From Rhodospirillales bacterium (GTDB taxonomy: Bacteria > Pseudomonadota > Alphaproteobacteria > Rhodospirillales > UBA2165), in contig JAJECC010000079.1 of assembly GCA_022822205.1 (NCBI GenBank), positions 1 to 59,713 on the forward strand: 59,713 nucleotides of DNA, written 5' to 3'. A model generated the notes under the pieces. The model searched no databases, had not been told where the DNA came from, and saw only the letters and a list, made by a program, of their open reading frames with translations. Every line of letters begins with the position of its first letter. The stretch's first letter is position 1. The position numbers and the translations under genes are program-made. This document shows positions 52,635 to 59,713 of the stretch, piece by piece.

Positions 52635-52961
52635 CTATTTCTTCGCTTTCTTCTTGTACATGGACAACATCCGCTGGGTGACGATAAAGCCGCCGAAGAT
52701 GTTTACCGAGGCCAGGGTTACCGCGACGAAGCCCATGATCTTGGAAAAGGACAAATCCGCGGGTCCCGCGGCAATCAGCGCGCCGACAATGATCACCGAC
52801 GAAATCGCGTTGGTGACGCTCATCAGCGGCGAGTGCAGGGCGGGCGTCACGCTCCAAACCACGTAGAATCCGACGAACACCGCGAGAACGAAAACCGTGA
52901 ACAGGAAAATGAACGGATCGCCGGATCCGGCGCCCTCCATGGCCTTCTGTGCCGCATCCAT
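52635..52961 (-). CDS. pntAB: NAD(P) transhydrogenase alpha subunit, membrane part, 108 aa
   Basis: The small membrane piece of a split PntA, with three segments ([54 protein letters not shown]). The ATG at 52961 has AAGGAGAG upstream. The split alpha subunit (pntAA, pntAB) is typical of Rhodospirillum and relatives. It lies between pntAA and pntB. Confidence 0.95.
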   Translation of the reverse strand: MDAAQKAMEGAGSGDPFIFLFTVFVLAVFVGFYVVWSVTPALHSPLMSVTNAISSVIIVGALIAAGPADLSFSKIMGFVAVTLASVNIFGGFIVTQRMLSMYKKKAKK

Positions 52962-52963
52962 GT

Positions 52964-54112
52964 CTAACTCTCCTTCGGGGCCAGGGCCGGATGGACAACC
53001 TGTCCGTCCTTGCAGACCAGCGTGCCGGCAATAATCTCGTCCTCCCAATCGATGGAGAGTTCCTTCGTCTCCGGATCGACCAGGGGCGTAATGAAGTTGA
53101 CCAGGTTCTTGGAGAACAATGTGCTGGCATCCTCGGCCAGCCGCGCCGGCACATTGGCGTGACCGATGATGGTTACGCCATCTTTCTTGACGGTCCGGCC
53201 CGGCTCGGCGCCCTCGACGTTGCCGCCGGCCTCAACGGCGAGATCGACGATGACGGCGCCTTCCGGCATGGACTTGACCATCGCCTCGGTGACGAGCGTC
53301 GGTGCGGGACGGCCGGGAATCAATGCCGTGGTGATGACCACGTCCTGCTTCTTGATGTGCTCGGCAACCACCTGTTTCTGCTTCTCGAAATATTCAGGCG
53401 GCATTTCCTTGGCGTACCCGCCCTCGGTCTGGGCGTCTTTCTCCATTTCCGGATCGACCTCGAGGAATTTGCCGCCGAGGCTCTCCACCTGCTCCCTGGT
53501 CGCGGGACGCACGTCGGTCGCCGTTACGACGGCACCCATCCGCTTCGCGGTCGCAATGGCTTGCAGGCCGGCAACCCCGACTCCCATGATGAACACCTTG
53601 GCGGGCGCAATCGTTCCCGCCGCCGTCATCATCATGGGGAATGCGCGGCCCAGCTCCCCGGCCGCATCGAGCACGGCCTTGTAGCCGGCGAGGTTGCTTT
53701 GCGACGACAGGATGTCCATGGATTGAGCCCGGGTGATTCGCGGCAGAAGCTCCATGGCGAATCCGGTAACGCCGGCATCCGCGAACGCCTTGATCGCTTC
53801 CGGCTCGGACAGGGCCGAAAGGTGCGCCATCAACATGGCGCCTTTCTTCATGTTTGCGATTTCGTTGTCGCCGTCCGTCCGAGGCGCGCGGATTTTCAGA
53901 ACGATGTCGGCATCGCCAAGCGCTTCGGCCGCACTGCCGGCAATGGCCGCACCGGATTCCCTGAAGCTCTCGTCGCTGAAATTCGAGCCTTCGCCGGCAC
54001 CGCTCTCGACCACGACGTCGAAGCCGAGACCGATAAGTTTCTTTACAGAGTCAGGAGACGCCGCCACTCGCAACTCGTGGTCGCGGCGTTCCTTGGGAAC
54101 CGCAATTTTCAT
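52964..54112 (-). CDS. pntAA: NAD(P) transhydrogenase alpha subunit, NAD-binding part, 382 aa
   Basis: The soluble NAD(H)-binding domain, related to alanine dehydrogenase: [20 protein letters not shown], then the mobile loop region [20 protein letters not shown] and the Rossmann loop [20 protein letters not shown]. It passes hydride to the NADP domain of PntB. The ATG at 54112 has AAGGGG upstream. Confidence 0.96.
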   Translation of the reverse strand: MKIAVPKERRDHELRVAASPDSVKKLIGLGFDVVVESGAGEGSNFSDESFRESGAAIAGSAAEALGDADIVLKIRAPRTDGDNEIANMKKGAMLMAHLSALSEPEAIKAFADAGVTGFAMELLPRITRAQSMDILSSQSNLAGYKAVLDAAGELGRAFPMMMTAAGTIAPAKVFIMGVGVAGLQAIATAKRMGAVVTATDVRPATREQVESLGGKFLEVDPEMEKDAQTEGGYAKEMPPEYFEKQKQVVAEHIKKQDVVITTALIPGRPAPTLVTEAMVKSMPEGAVIVDLAVEAGGNVEGAEPGRTVKKDGVTIIGHANVPARLAEDASTLFSKNLVNFITPLVDPETKELSIDWEDEIIAGTLVCKDGQVVHPALAPKES

Positions 54113-54210
54113 CGAGAGCCCCTTGTTGGGAAAACGCGTGAAATCCGGCGACAAAATGCCTATTCGGTGCCCGTTTGCCAAGCAGGAATCCAACCTTTGG
54201 CGGATCGGAG

Positions 54211-55560
54211 TTACGGCGAACCCTGTTCCCCGGCGTCCAGGCCGGCCATCGCCAGCGCATCGGCCTGACGCCGCCCGAGATTCTCGGCATCAAAGTCGTC
54301 GATGAGCTCGTGGAACAGCCGGTGCCAGTTGATCTCGGCGCGGAGATGGGTGAACACCGAACCCAGGCCGATGGCGGCCCGATCCATGAGCACGAACTCC
54401 CTCGGTGGCTGTACGCCGCCAACCCGATCCAATTCTTGGCGAACCTTCATCGCCACTTCGGCCCCGTATTGCCCCTGCTCTCTCTGAATTGGCCGGGCGC
54501 CATCCTCGAGCAACGGCGCATAGACGAACTCGGCCCACAGGTTGAGGATGTCGATCAGCTCATCACCGAGGCCGGTGAAGCCCCAGGTCTCATAGGCATG
54601 AACCGCAAGGTCGCGATTGCCGTCGCGCAGCGCCGTGTAGAGATCGATGACCCCGGTCACGAAGTGGGGCTGGAACACCCGGATACATCCGAAGTCCAAT
54701 AAATTGATGGTGTGATCGTCACGGACGGTATAGTTGCCGAGGTGAGGATCGCCGTGAATGATCCCGAAATAGTAAAACGGCACATACCAGGCCCGGAACA
54801 TGTTGTAGGCGACCCGGTTCCGTGCGTCGACACCGGAATCCACGAACTCCAGAAGCGGCTTGCCCTCCAGCCAGGCCATGGTCAGCAACCGGGCCGCGGA
54901 GAGATCGGGTTCGACCTCGGGCACGTGTACACCCGGCTCATCCGCCAGCATTTGACGATAGAGCTGCATGTGCTTCGCCTCGCGGGCGTAGTCGAGTTCT
55001 TCGCGCAGCCGGTCGGACAGTTCCTGGTGAACCTCGCTGGGATCGATCGCCTTTTCGTAGCGGCGGTAGATGGAAAACACCAACTTCAACTGTTTCAAGT
55101 CGGCCTCGACCACCGAGTTCATATCCGGGTATTGCAGCTTGCAGGCGAGCGTCTTCCCGTCATGCCCGATGGCCCGGTGCACCTGGCCAAGGGAGGCCGC
55201 GGCCGCCGCGCTATGCTCGAAACTGTCGAACTTGTCCTGCCAATCCGGCCCCAGTTCCGCCGCCATCCGCCGTTTGACGAAGCCCCATCCCATGGAGGGG
55301 GCATTGGACTGAAGCTCGGCCAGCTGACTTGCATATTCGCCCGGGAGGGCGTTGGGAATGGTCGACAGGATTTGTGCGACCTTCATAAGCGGTCCCTTGA
55401 GGCCGCCGAGAGCCTCTTTCAGGTCCGCCGCGTGCTCCAAACGATCCAGCTTGAGGCCGAGATAACGCTCTCCTGCGAACCGCGCCGCCAGGCCGCCGAC
55501 AGCCCGCCCGACTTTGGCGTAACGCATCGCCCGCCCACTGATGCTGTCGTCGTCCGCCAT
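54211..55560 (-). CDS. ABC1/AarF/UbiB family atypical kinase, 449 aa
   Basis: The KxGQ motif appears as KVAQILST (residues ~60-67), and the nucleotide loop AAAAASLGQVHRA is the Ala-rich loop of this family. Catalytic HGDPHLGNY and LDFGCIR follow. These kinase-like ATPases support ubiquinone biosynthesis or lipid transfer. In KVAQ a Val replaces the usual residue before Ala, a minor variant. It lies 8 bases before the M3 peptidase gene. Confidence 0.9.
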   Translation of the reverse strand: MADDDSISGRAMRYAKVGRAVGGLAARFAGERYLGLKLDRLEHAADLKEALGGLKGPLMKVAQILSTIPNALPGEYASQLAELQSNAPSMGWGFVKRRMAAELGPDWQDKFDSFEHSAAAAASLGQVHRAIGHDGKTLACKLQYPDMNSVVEADLKQLKLVFSIYRRYEKAIDPSEVHQELSDRLREELDYAREAKHMQLYRQMLADEPGVHVPEVEPDLSAARLLTMAWLEGKPLLEFVDSGVDARNRVAYNMFRAWYVPFYYFGIIHGDPHLGNYTVRDDHTINLLDFGCIRVFQPHFVTGVIDLYTALRDGNRDLAVHAYETWGFTGLGDELIDILNLWAEFVYAPLLEDGARPIQREQGQYGAEVAMKVRQELDRVGGVQPPREFVLMDRAAIGLGSVFTHLRAEINWHRLFHELIDDFDAENLGRRQADALAMAGLDAGEQGSP

Positions 55561-55568
55561 TCGCCTGC

Positions 55569-57344
55569 TCAGAATGTCGATTCGAGTTCGTCGACGAAAC
55601 CGGAAACCACGCTCAGGCCGCGATTCCAGAAATCGGGGTCGCCGGCATCGAGACCGAACGGCGCCAACAGCTCCTTGTGGCGGAGCGTACCCCCGGCTTT
55701 CAACATTTCCAGATACTTGGCCTGGAAACCGGGGTGCCCGTCCTTGAACAGCTCATAGAGTGAATTTACCAGACAATCCCCGAAGGCGTACGCATAGACG
55801 TAAAACGGCGAATGAACGAAGTGGGGAATATACGCCCAATAGCAGGCATACGACGGATCAAACTCGAAGGCGGGACCGAGGCTCCTGCCTTGTATGGACA
55901 TCCATATCTCGCCCAGCCGCTCGGGGCTGAGTTCGCCTTCGGGACGCTCGCCGTGAACTTGCCGTTCGAATTCATAGAATGCCGTTTGGCGGATCACCGT
56001 ATTGATCATGTCTTCGATCTTCGATGCCAGCATTACCCGTTTGGCCGCGGCATCGTCCTCTTGGTCGAGGAGGGCGCGGAAGGTCAGCATCTCGCCGAAA
56101 ATCGATGCGGTTTCGGCGAGGGTCAGCGGCGTATCGGCCAACAGCTGACCCTGCGGTGCGGCCAAGGTCTGGTGGACGCCGTGACCAAGTTCATGAGCCA
56201 AGGTCATGATGTCGCGGGTCCTGCCGCGGTAGTTCATCAGGATATAGGGGTGAGCGGAGGGCACCGTCGGATGCGAAAAGGCGCCCGAATCCTTACCCGC
56301 CCGGGGCCTTGCATCGATCCACGATCTGTCGAAGAAGACCTCCGCGCACTCCGCCATTTCCGGGGAAAAGGCGCCGTAGGCGCCGAGCACGGTCTCCCGG
56401 GCCTCATTCCAGGGGGTGACCCGGTTCAGGGCTTCCGGCAGCGGCGCGTTGCGATCCCAGTATTGAAGCTTCTCGAGCCCCATCCACCGCGCCTTCAGAA
56501 GGTAATAGCGGTGCGCGATATCATCATATCGGCCGCTGACGGACCGGACCAGGGAGTCGACGACCTCATCCTCCACCCGGTTGGAAAGATTGCGCCGGGA
56601 CACCGGCCGCGGAAACTTTCGCCACCGGTCCTCGATTTCCTTGTCTTTGGCCAGGGTGTTGGTGATCAGCGCCAACAGGCGAATATTGCGGTCGAGCCCG
56701 TCCGCAAATGCCCGGGCGGCGGTCTCGCGGCGCGCCCCGTCGGGATCCGACATCATGTCGAGTACTTCACCGGACGTGAGCTGTTGCCTGTCCACCTCGA
56801 AACGCATGGCCGACATGGTTTCGTCGAACAGCCGGTTCCATGCACCGCGGCCGGTCACGGATTTTTCCTGCAATAGCCGTTCCACCTCATCGGACAACTG
56901 GTGTGGGCGCAACTCGCGGACCGTCCGAATCCACGAAGTATATCGATTGACCTCCGGCGTCTCCATGAGAGCCGCCATGGCCGCATCGTCAATGTCGTTC
57001 AACCGCAGTTCAAAAAAGACCGTCCGGGAGGAAACCGCGGTTACCCGCTCCTTGACCGACTGGTAAAACCGGGCCGTCGCCGGATCGGAGGAGTCGGCGG
57101 CGAACACAAGCTGGGCAAAGCTCATCGCGCGGGACAGCGTCTCGCCGAGACCCTCGTAGTCCCTGATCGCCTTGGCCAGACCAGGACCGTCGATCTCCTG
57201 AAGCCGACCATCGTATGCATCGGCGAATGCCGCCGCGTCCGCTGCCGCACGCTCCAGGTCGGAACGGAGTTTGGGGTCGTCCATACCCGCGTAAAGGTCG
57301 GTCAGGTCCCATTCGGGGACCTCGTCGGCATCAACGGATGTCAT
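55569..57344 (-). CDS. pepF: M3 family oligoendopeptidase, PepF type, 591 aa
   Basis: A zinc metallopeptidase that cleaves short peptides in the cytoplasm. The zinc site is LAHELGHGVHQ (HEXXH), with the third ligand region LTLAETASIFGE downstream. The N-terminal helical domain starts EWDLTDLYAGMDDPKLRSDL, and it has no signal peptide. Family length is normal (about 600 aa). Confidence 0.94.
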   Translation of the reverse strand: MTSVDADEVPEWDLTDLYAGMDDPKLRSDLERAAADAAAFADAYDGRLQEIDGPGLAKAIRDYEGLGETLSRAMSFAQLVFAADSSDPATARFYQSVKERVTAVSSRTVFFELRLNDIDDAAMAALMETPEVNRYTSWIRTVRELRPHQLSDEVERLLQEKSVTGRGAWNRLFDETMSAMRFEVDRQQLTSGEVLDMMSDPDGARRETAARAFADGLDRNIRLLALITNTLAKDKEIEDRWRKFPRPVSRRNLSNRVEDEVVDSLVRSVSGRYDDIAHRYYLLKARWMGLEKLQYWDRNAPLPEALNRVTPWNEARETVLGAYGAFSPEMAECAEVFFDRSWIDARPRAGKDSGAFSHPTVPSAHPYILMNYRGRTRDIMTLAHELGHGVHQTLAAPQGQLLADTPLTLAETASIFGEMLTFRALLDQEDDAAAKRVMLASKIEDMINTVIRQTAFYEFERQVHGERPEGELSPERLGEIWMSIQGRSLGPAFEFDPSYACYWAYIPHFVHSPFYVYAYAFGDCLVNSLYELFKDGHPGFQAKYLEMLKAGGTLRHKELLAPFGLDAGDPDFWNRGLSVVSGFVDELESTF

Positions 57345-57522
57345 GAATTTCGTTCCTCATATTCGGGCCGTCGCCGGCCCATCCGGTGAGCGGTTGATTT
57401 CTCGACCGATATAAGGCTGGATACGGAGTGCGGCAATGGCTGGATCATAACCCCGTTGGGGTCGTCACGGCTCAACCAATAAAATAGCCGCAACCGGGAG
57501 CGCAATAAACCAGGAGCGACCG

Positions 57523-59310
57523 ATGCCCGATTACGCTTGGCCAAATCTTGTGACCATGTTCTTCGACCAAGCCGAGAAGCATGGGGACAAACCTTTCCTG
57601 TGGGCGAAGGAAAACGGCGCTTATCAGTCTCAAAGTTGGACCGAAGCCGCCGGCAGCGTATCGGCGCTCGCCCGAGGTCTCGAATCGCTTGGCGTCGATG
57701 AGGGAGACCGGGTCGTGCTGGTATCGGAGAACCGCCCCGAGTGGTTGATTGCCGAGCTGGCGATCATGTCCGCGGGCGCGATTCCCGTCCCCGCCTACAC
57801 CACCAATCTCGTCTCCGACCATACCCACATTCTGTCGAATTCGGGCGCGGTCGGCGCCCTGGTCTCGACCGGGAAACTGGCGGAAAACCTGCTTCCCGCC
57901 GCCCACCAATCCGACAGCGCGCGATTTGTCATCGGCATGGAGGAACTTGAGGCCGATGAGCCGGTGAACGCCGAACTGCTCGATTGGTCGGCCGTACTCG
58001 AGCGGGGCCGGGAAAATTCGGAATCGGTTCGCGAGACGGCCCGTGATATCGACACGGACCGGACCGCCGTCATCATCTACACGTCGGGGACGGGAGGGGC
58101 GCCCAAGGGCGTCATGCTGTCTCACCGGGCGATCCTGCATAACTGCGCCGGCGCCGCGCATACGCTCAAGCAAATGGGGCTCGGTGAGGAAGTGTTTCTG
58201 TCCTTCCTGCCTCTGTCACATTCCTATGAACACATGGCCGGTCAATTCTTCCCGATCGCCATCGGCGCTCAAATCTATTACGCCGAGGGTGCCGAACACC
58301 TGAGCCGCAACATGCCCGAGGCACGGCCCACCGTCATGACCGCGGTCCCCCGGCTGTATGAGCTTTTGTACGGCCGGATAACCAAGGGCGTGGCGGACGC
58401 GGGCGGCATGAAGCAGAAGCTGTTCAACAAGGCCGTCGAGCTGGGCATAAAGAAATTTCACGATCCCAATTCGCTGACCGTCGGCGAACGGATCGTCGAC
58501 CGGGTGGTCGACAAGCTGGTCCGGGACAAGGTGCGAGCGAGTTTTGGCGGACGCCTCCGGGTATTGGTCTCGGGCGGCGCGCCGCTCAACCTGGATATCG
58601 GCCTGTTTTTCACCGGGCTCGGCCTAAAATTGCTGCAGGGCTACGGCCTTACGGAATCGGCCCCGCTCATCAGCGTCAATCTGCCCAACAAGATCAAGAT
58701 GCATACGGTCGGCCCGCCGGTGCTCAACACCGAGGTCAGGATTGCCGAAGACGGCGAAATTCTGGTGCGGGGTGATCTGGTGATGCAGGGCTATTGGCAA
58801 AACGCCGAGGCGACCTCCGAGGTCATCCGGGACGGATGGCTGCATACGGGTGACGTCGGCAGCATCGACGAAGACGGCTTCATCCAAATTACGGATCGGA
58901 AGAAAGACATCATCGTCAATTCGGGCGGCGACAACATATCGCCCCAGAGGGTCGAGGGTATTCTGGCGCTGGAACCGGAAATTGCGCAAGCCATGGTGTA
59001 CGGCGACAAGCGTCCCCATCTGGTCGCTATACTGGTGCCGGACGAGGAGTTCGCCAAACAGTGGTCGGAAACAAACGGTGGGACGGACAAACTTGAAGAC
59101 CTGGCCAAAAACAAGGAATTCGTCGACGCGCTGGCGGAAGCCGTCGACCGGGTGAACGGCGGGCTGTCGACCATTGAACGGATCCGGCGGTTCATCATCG
59201 CAACCGAGGCGTTTTCCATCGAGAACGAGATGATGACACCGAGCCTCAAGGTCCGGCGCTTCAAGGTCATTGAGAAATACGGATCCGCGCTTGAGGCGCT
59301 TTACCGCTAA
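57523..59310 (+). CDS. Long-chain acyl-CoA synthetase (AMP-forming), 595 aa
   Basis: It activates fatty acids with ATP and CoA. The AMP loop is YTSGTGGAPKGVMLSHRAIL, the second motif LKLLQGYGLTESAP, and DGWLHTGDVG with ITDRKKDIIVNSGGDNISP close the N-terminal domain. The C-terminal cap ends around MMTPSLKVRRFKVIEKY, with the catalytic Lys. It is divergent from pepF and converges on the epimerase gene with a 4-base overlap of stops. Confidence 0.93.
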   Translation: MPDYAWPNLVTMFFDQAEKHGDKPFLWAKENGAYQSQSWTEAAGSVSALARGLESLGVDEGDRVVLVSENRPEWLIAELAIMSAGAIPVPAYTTNLVSDHTHILSNSGAVGALVSTGKLAENLLPAAHQSDSARFVIGMEELEADEPVNAELLDWSAVLERGRENSESVRETARDIDTDRTAVIIYTSGTGGAPKGVMLSHRAILHNCAGAAHTLKQMGLGEEVFLSFLPLSHSYEHMAGQFFPIAIGAQIYYAEGAEHLSRNMPEARPTVMTAVPRLYELLYGRITKGVADAGGMKQKLFNKAVELGIKKFHDPNSLTVGERIVDRVVDKLVRDKVRASFGGRLRVLVSGGAPLNLDIGLFFTGLGLKLLQGYGLTESAPLISVNLPNKIKMHTVGPPVLNTEVRIAEDGEILVRGDLVMQGYWQNAEATSEVIRDGWLHTGDVGSIDEDGFIQITDRKKDIIVNSGGDNISPQRVEGILALEPEIAQAMVYGDKRPHLVAILVPDEEFAKQWSETNGGTDKLEDLAKNKEFVDALAEAVDRVNGGLSTIERIRRFIIATEAFSIENEMMTPSLKVRRFKVIEKYGSALEALYR

Positions 59311-59713
59311 ACGCCGTGGTACTCGCGGTACCACTTGATAAAACGGGGAATTCCTTCGGCGATATTCGTCGACGGCGAAAAGCCCAAGTCCGTTCGGGCG
59401 GTCTCGATGTCGGCGCAGGTCTCCCGAACGTCGCCGGGCTGCATGGGCAGCAGCTCGACCTCCGCCGTCGCGCCGAGCTCCCGCTCGATCAGGGCAATCA
59501 GATCGGTCAGCGGCTCGGACCGGTGATTTCCCAGATTGTAAAGTCTGACCGGCGGGGCTCCATCGCCGGCCTGGGGCGCTTTCTCCAGACACGCAAGGAC
59601 GCCGGCGACAATATCGTCGATGTAGGTGAAATCACGCCGCATGTCCCCGTGATTGAAGACCTGGATGGGTTCGCCGGCCAGAATCTTCCTCGTAAAGACA
59701 AAAGCGGCCATGT
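59307..59713 (-). CDS. NAD-dependent epimerase/dehydratase, C-terminal part
   Basis: The frame is open to the right edge, so only the C-terminal ~135 residues are seen: GEPIQVFNHGDMRRDFTYIDDIV, then VRLYNLGNHRSEPLTDLIAL and QPGDVRETCADIETARTDLG. These are the signatures of UDP-glucuronate 4-epimerase and related short-chain enzymes that make sugar nucleotides for surface polysaccharide. The exact substrate cannot be read from this part. Confidence 0.88.
   Translation of the reverse strand, partial: MAAFVFTRKILAGEPIQVFNHGDMRRDFTYIDDIVAGVLACLEKAPQAGDGAPPVRLYNLGNHRSEPLTDLIALIERELGATAEVELLPMQPGDVRETCADIETARTDLGFSPSTNIAEGIPRFIKWYREYHGV

Overview
The window comes from a GC-rich alphaproteobacterium, most likely of the Rhodospirillales type. 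The evidence is the gene order yebC-ruvC-ruvA-ruvB-ybgC-tolQ-tolR-tolA-tolB-pal-cpoB-tilS-ftsH-folP-glmM, the three-piece transhydrogenase genes (pntAA, pntAB, pntB), a 6S RNA gene between zapA and a 5-formyl-THF cyclo-ligase, and alphaproteobacterial families such as TrcR (DUF1013), COQ9, DUF1192 and DUF4164. No tRNA, rRNA, CRISPR array or transposase was found.

Layout. Positions 1-2700 hold an operon of two P-loop ATPases; the second is cut by the window edge. Its promoter is tiled by 9-bp palindromes spaced exactly 15 bp apart. Positions 2.9-9.5 kb hold metabolic and accessory genes: a GNAT enzyme, an SLC13 permease, tartrate dehydrogenase, a GNAT gene with an in-frame stop, AlaX, a threonine dehydratase-like enzyme and thiD. 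Positions 9.5-24.1 kb are one long minus-strand block for cell envelope work (Tol-Pal, GlmM, FtsH), folate synthesis, tRNA modification and Holliday junction processing (RuvABC). Positions 24.4-30.1 kb look like an insertion between yebC and ymdB. They hold an orphan TRAP binding protein without a signal peptide and a three-gene minus-strand module: a phage virion-like helical protein, a modular protein with a toxin-like, AT-richer C-terminus, and a small membrane protein that could be its immunity partner. A 140-bp exact duplication lies at the downstream end of this module.

Positions 30.1-36.6 kb return to core genes: ymdB, 5-FCL, 6S RNA, zapA, gap, a DNA alkylation repair protein, thiE and efp. 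Positions 36.6-43.2 kb hold suhB, an envelope cluster (a Pro-rich OmpA-like protein, a MotA/TolQ-like channel and a MotB-like OmpA protein), an MFS exporter, rpmE, and an hsp20 gene behind a ROSE-like RNA thermometer. The gene-free stretch at 43.2-43.6 kb holds three hairpins and a perfect TTAA-N7-TTAA (CtrA-type) site placed as the promoter of a predicted sRNA of about 100 nt. Positions 43.6-59.7 kb hold trcR, an aldehyde dehydrogenase, pfkA between two DUF465 genes, COQ9, peptide deformylase, rpsU, the transhydrogenase operon (pntB carries a one-base frameshift), an ABC1 kinase, an M3 oligopeptidase, an acyl-CoA synthetase and the end of a sugar-nucleotide epimerase.

The least ordinary parts are the phage-like/toxin module, the ATPase pair with its tiled operators, the TGTCCATGAA decamer arrays at 2.87 and 30.07 kb, the CtrA-box sRNA candidate, and the two genes broken by single-base events.
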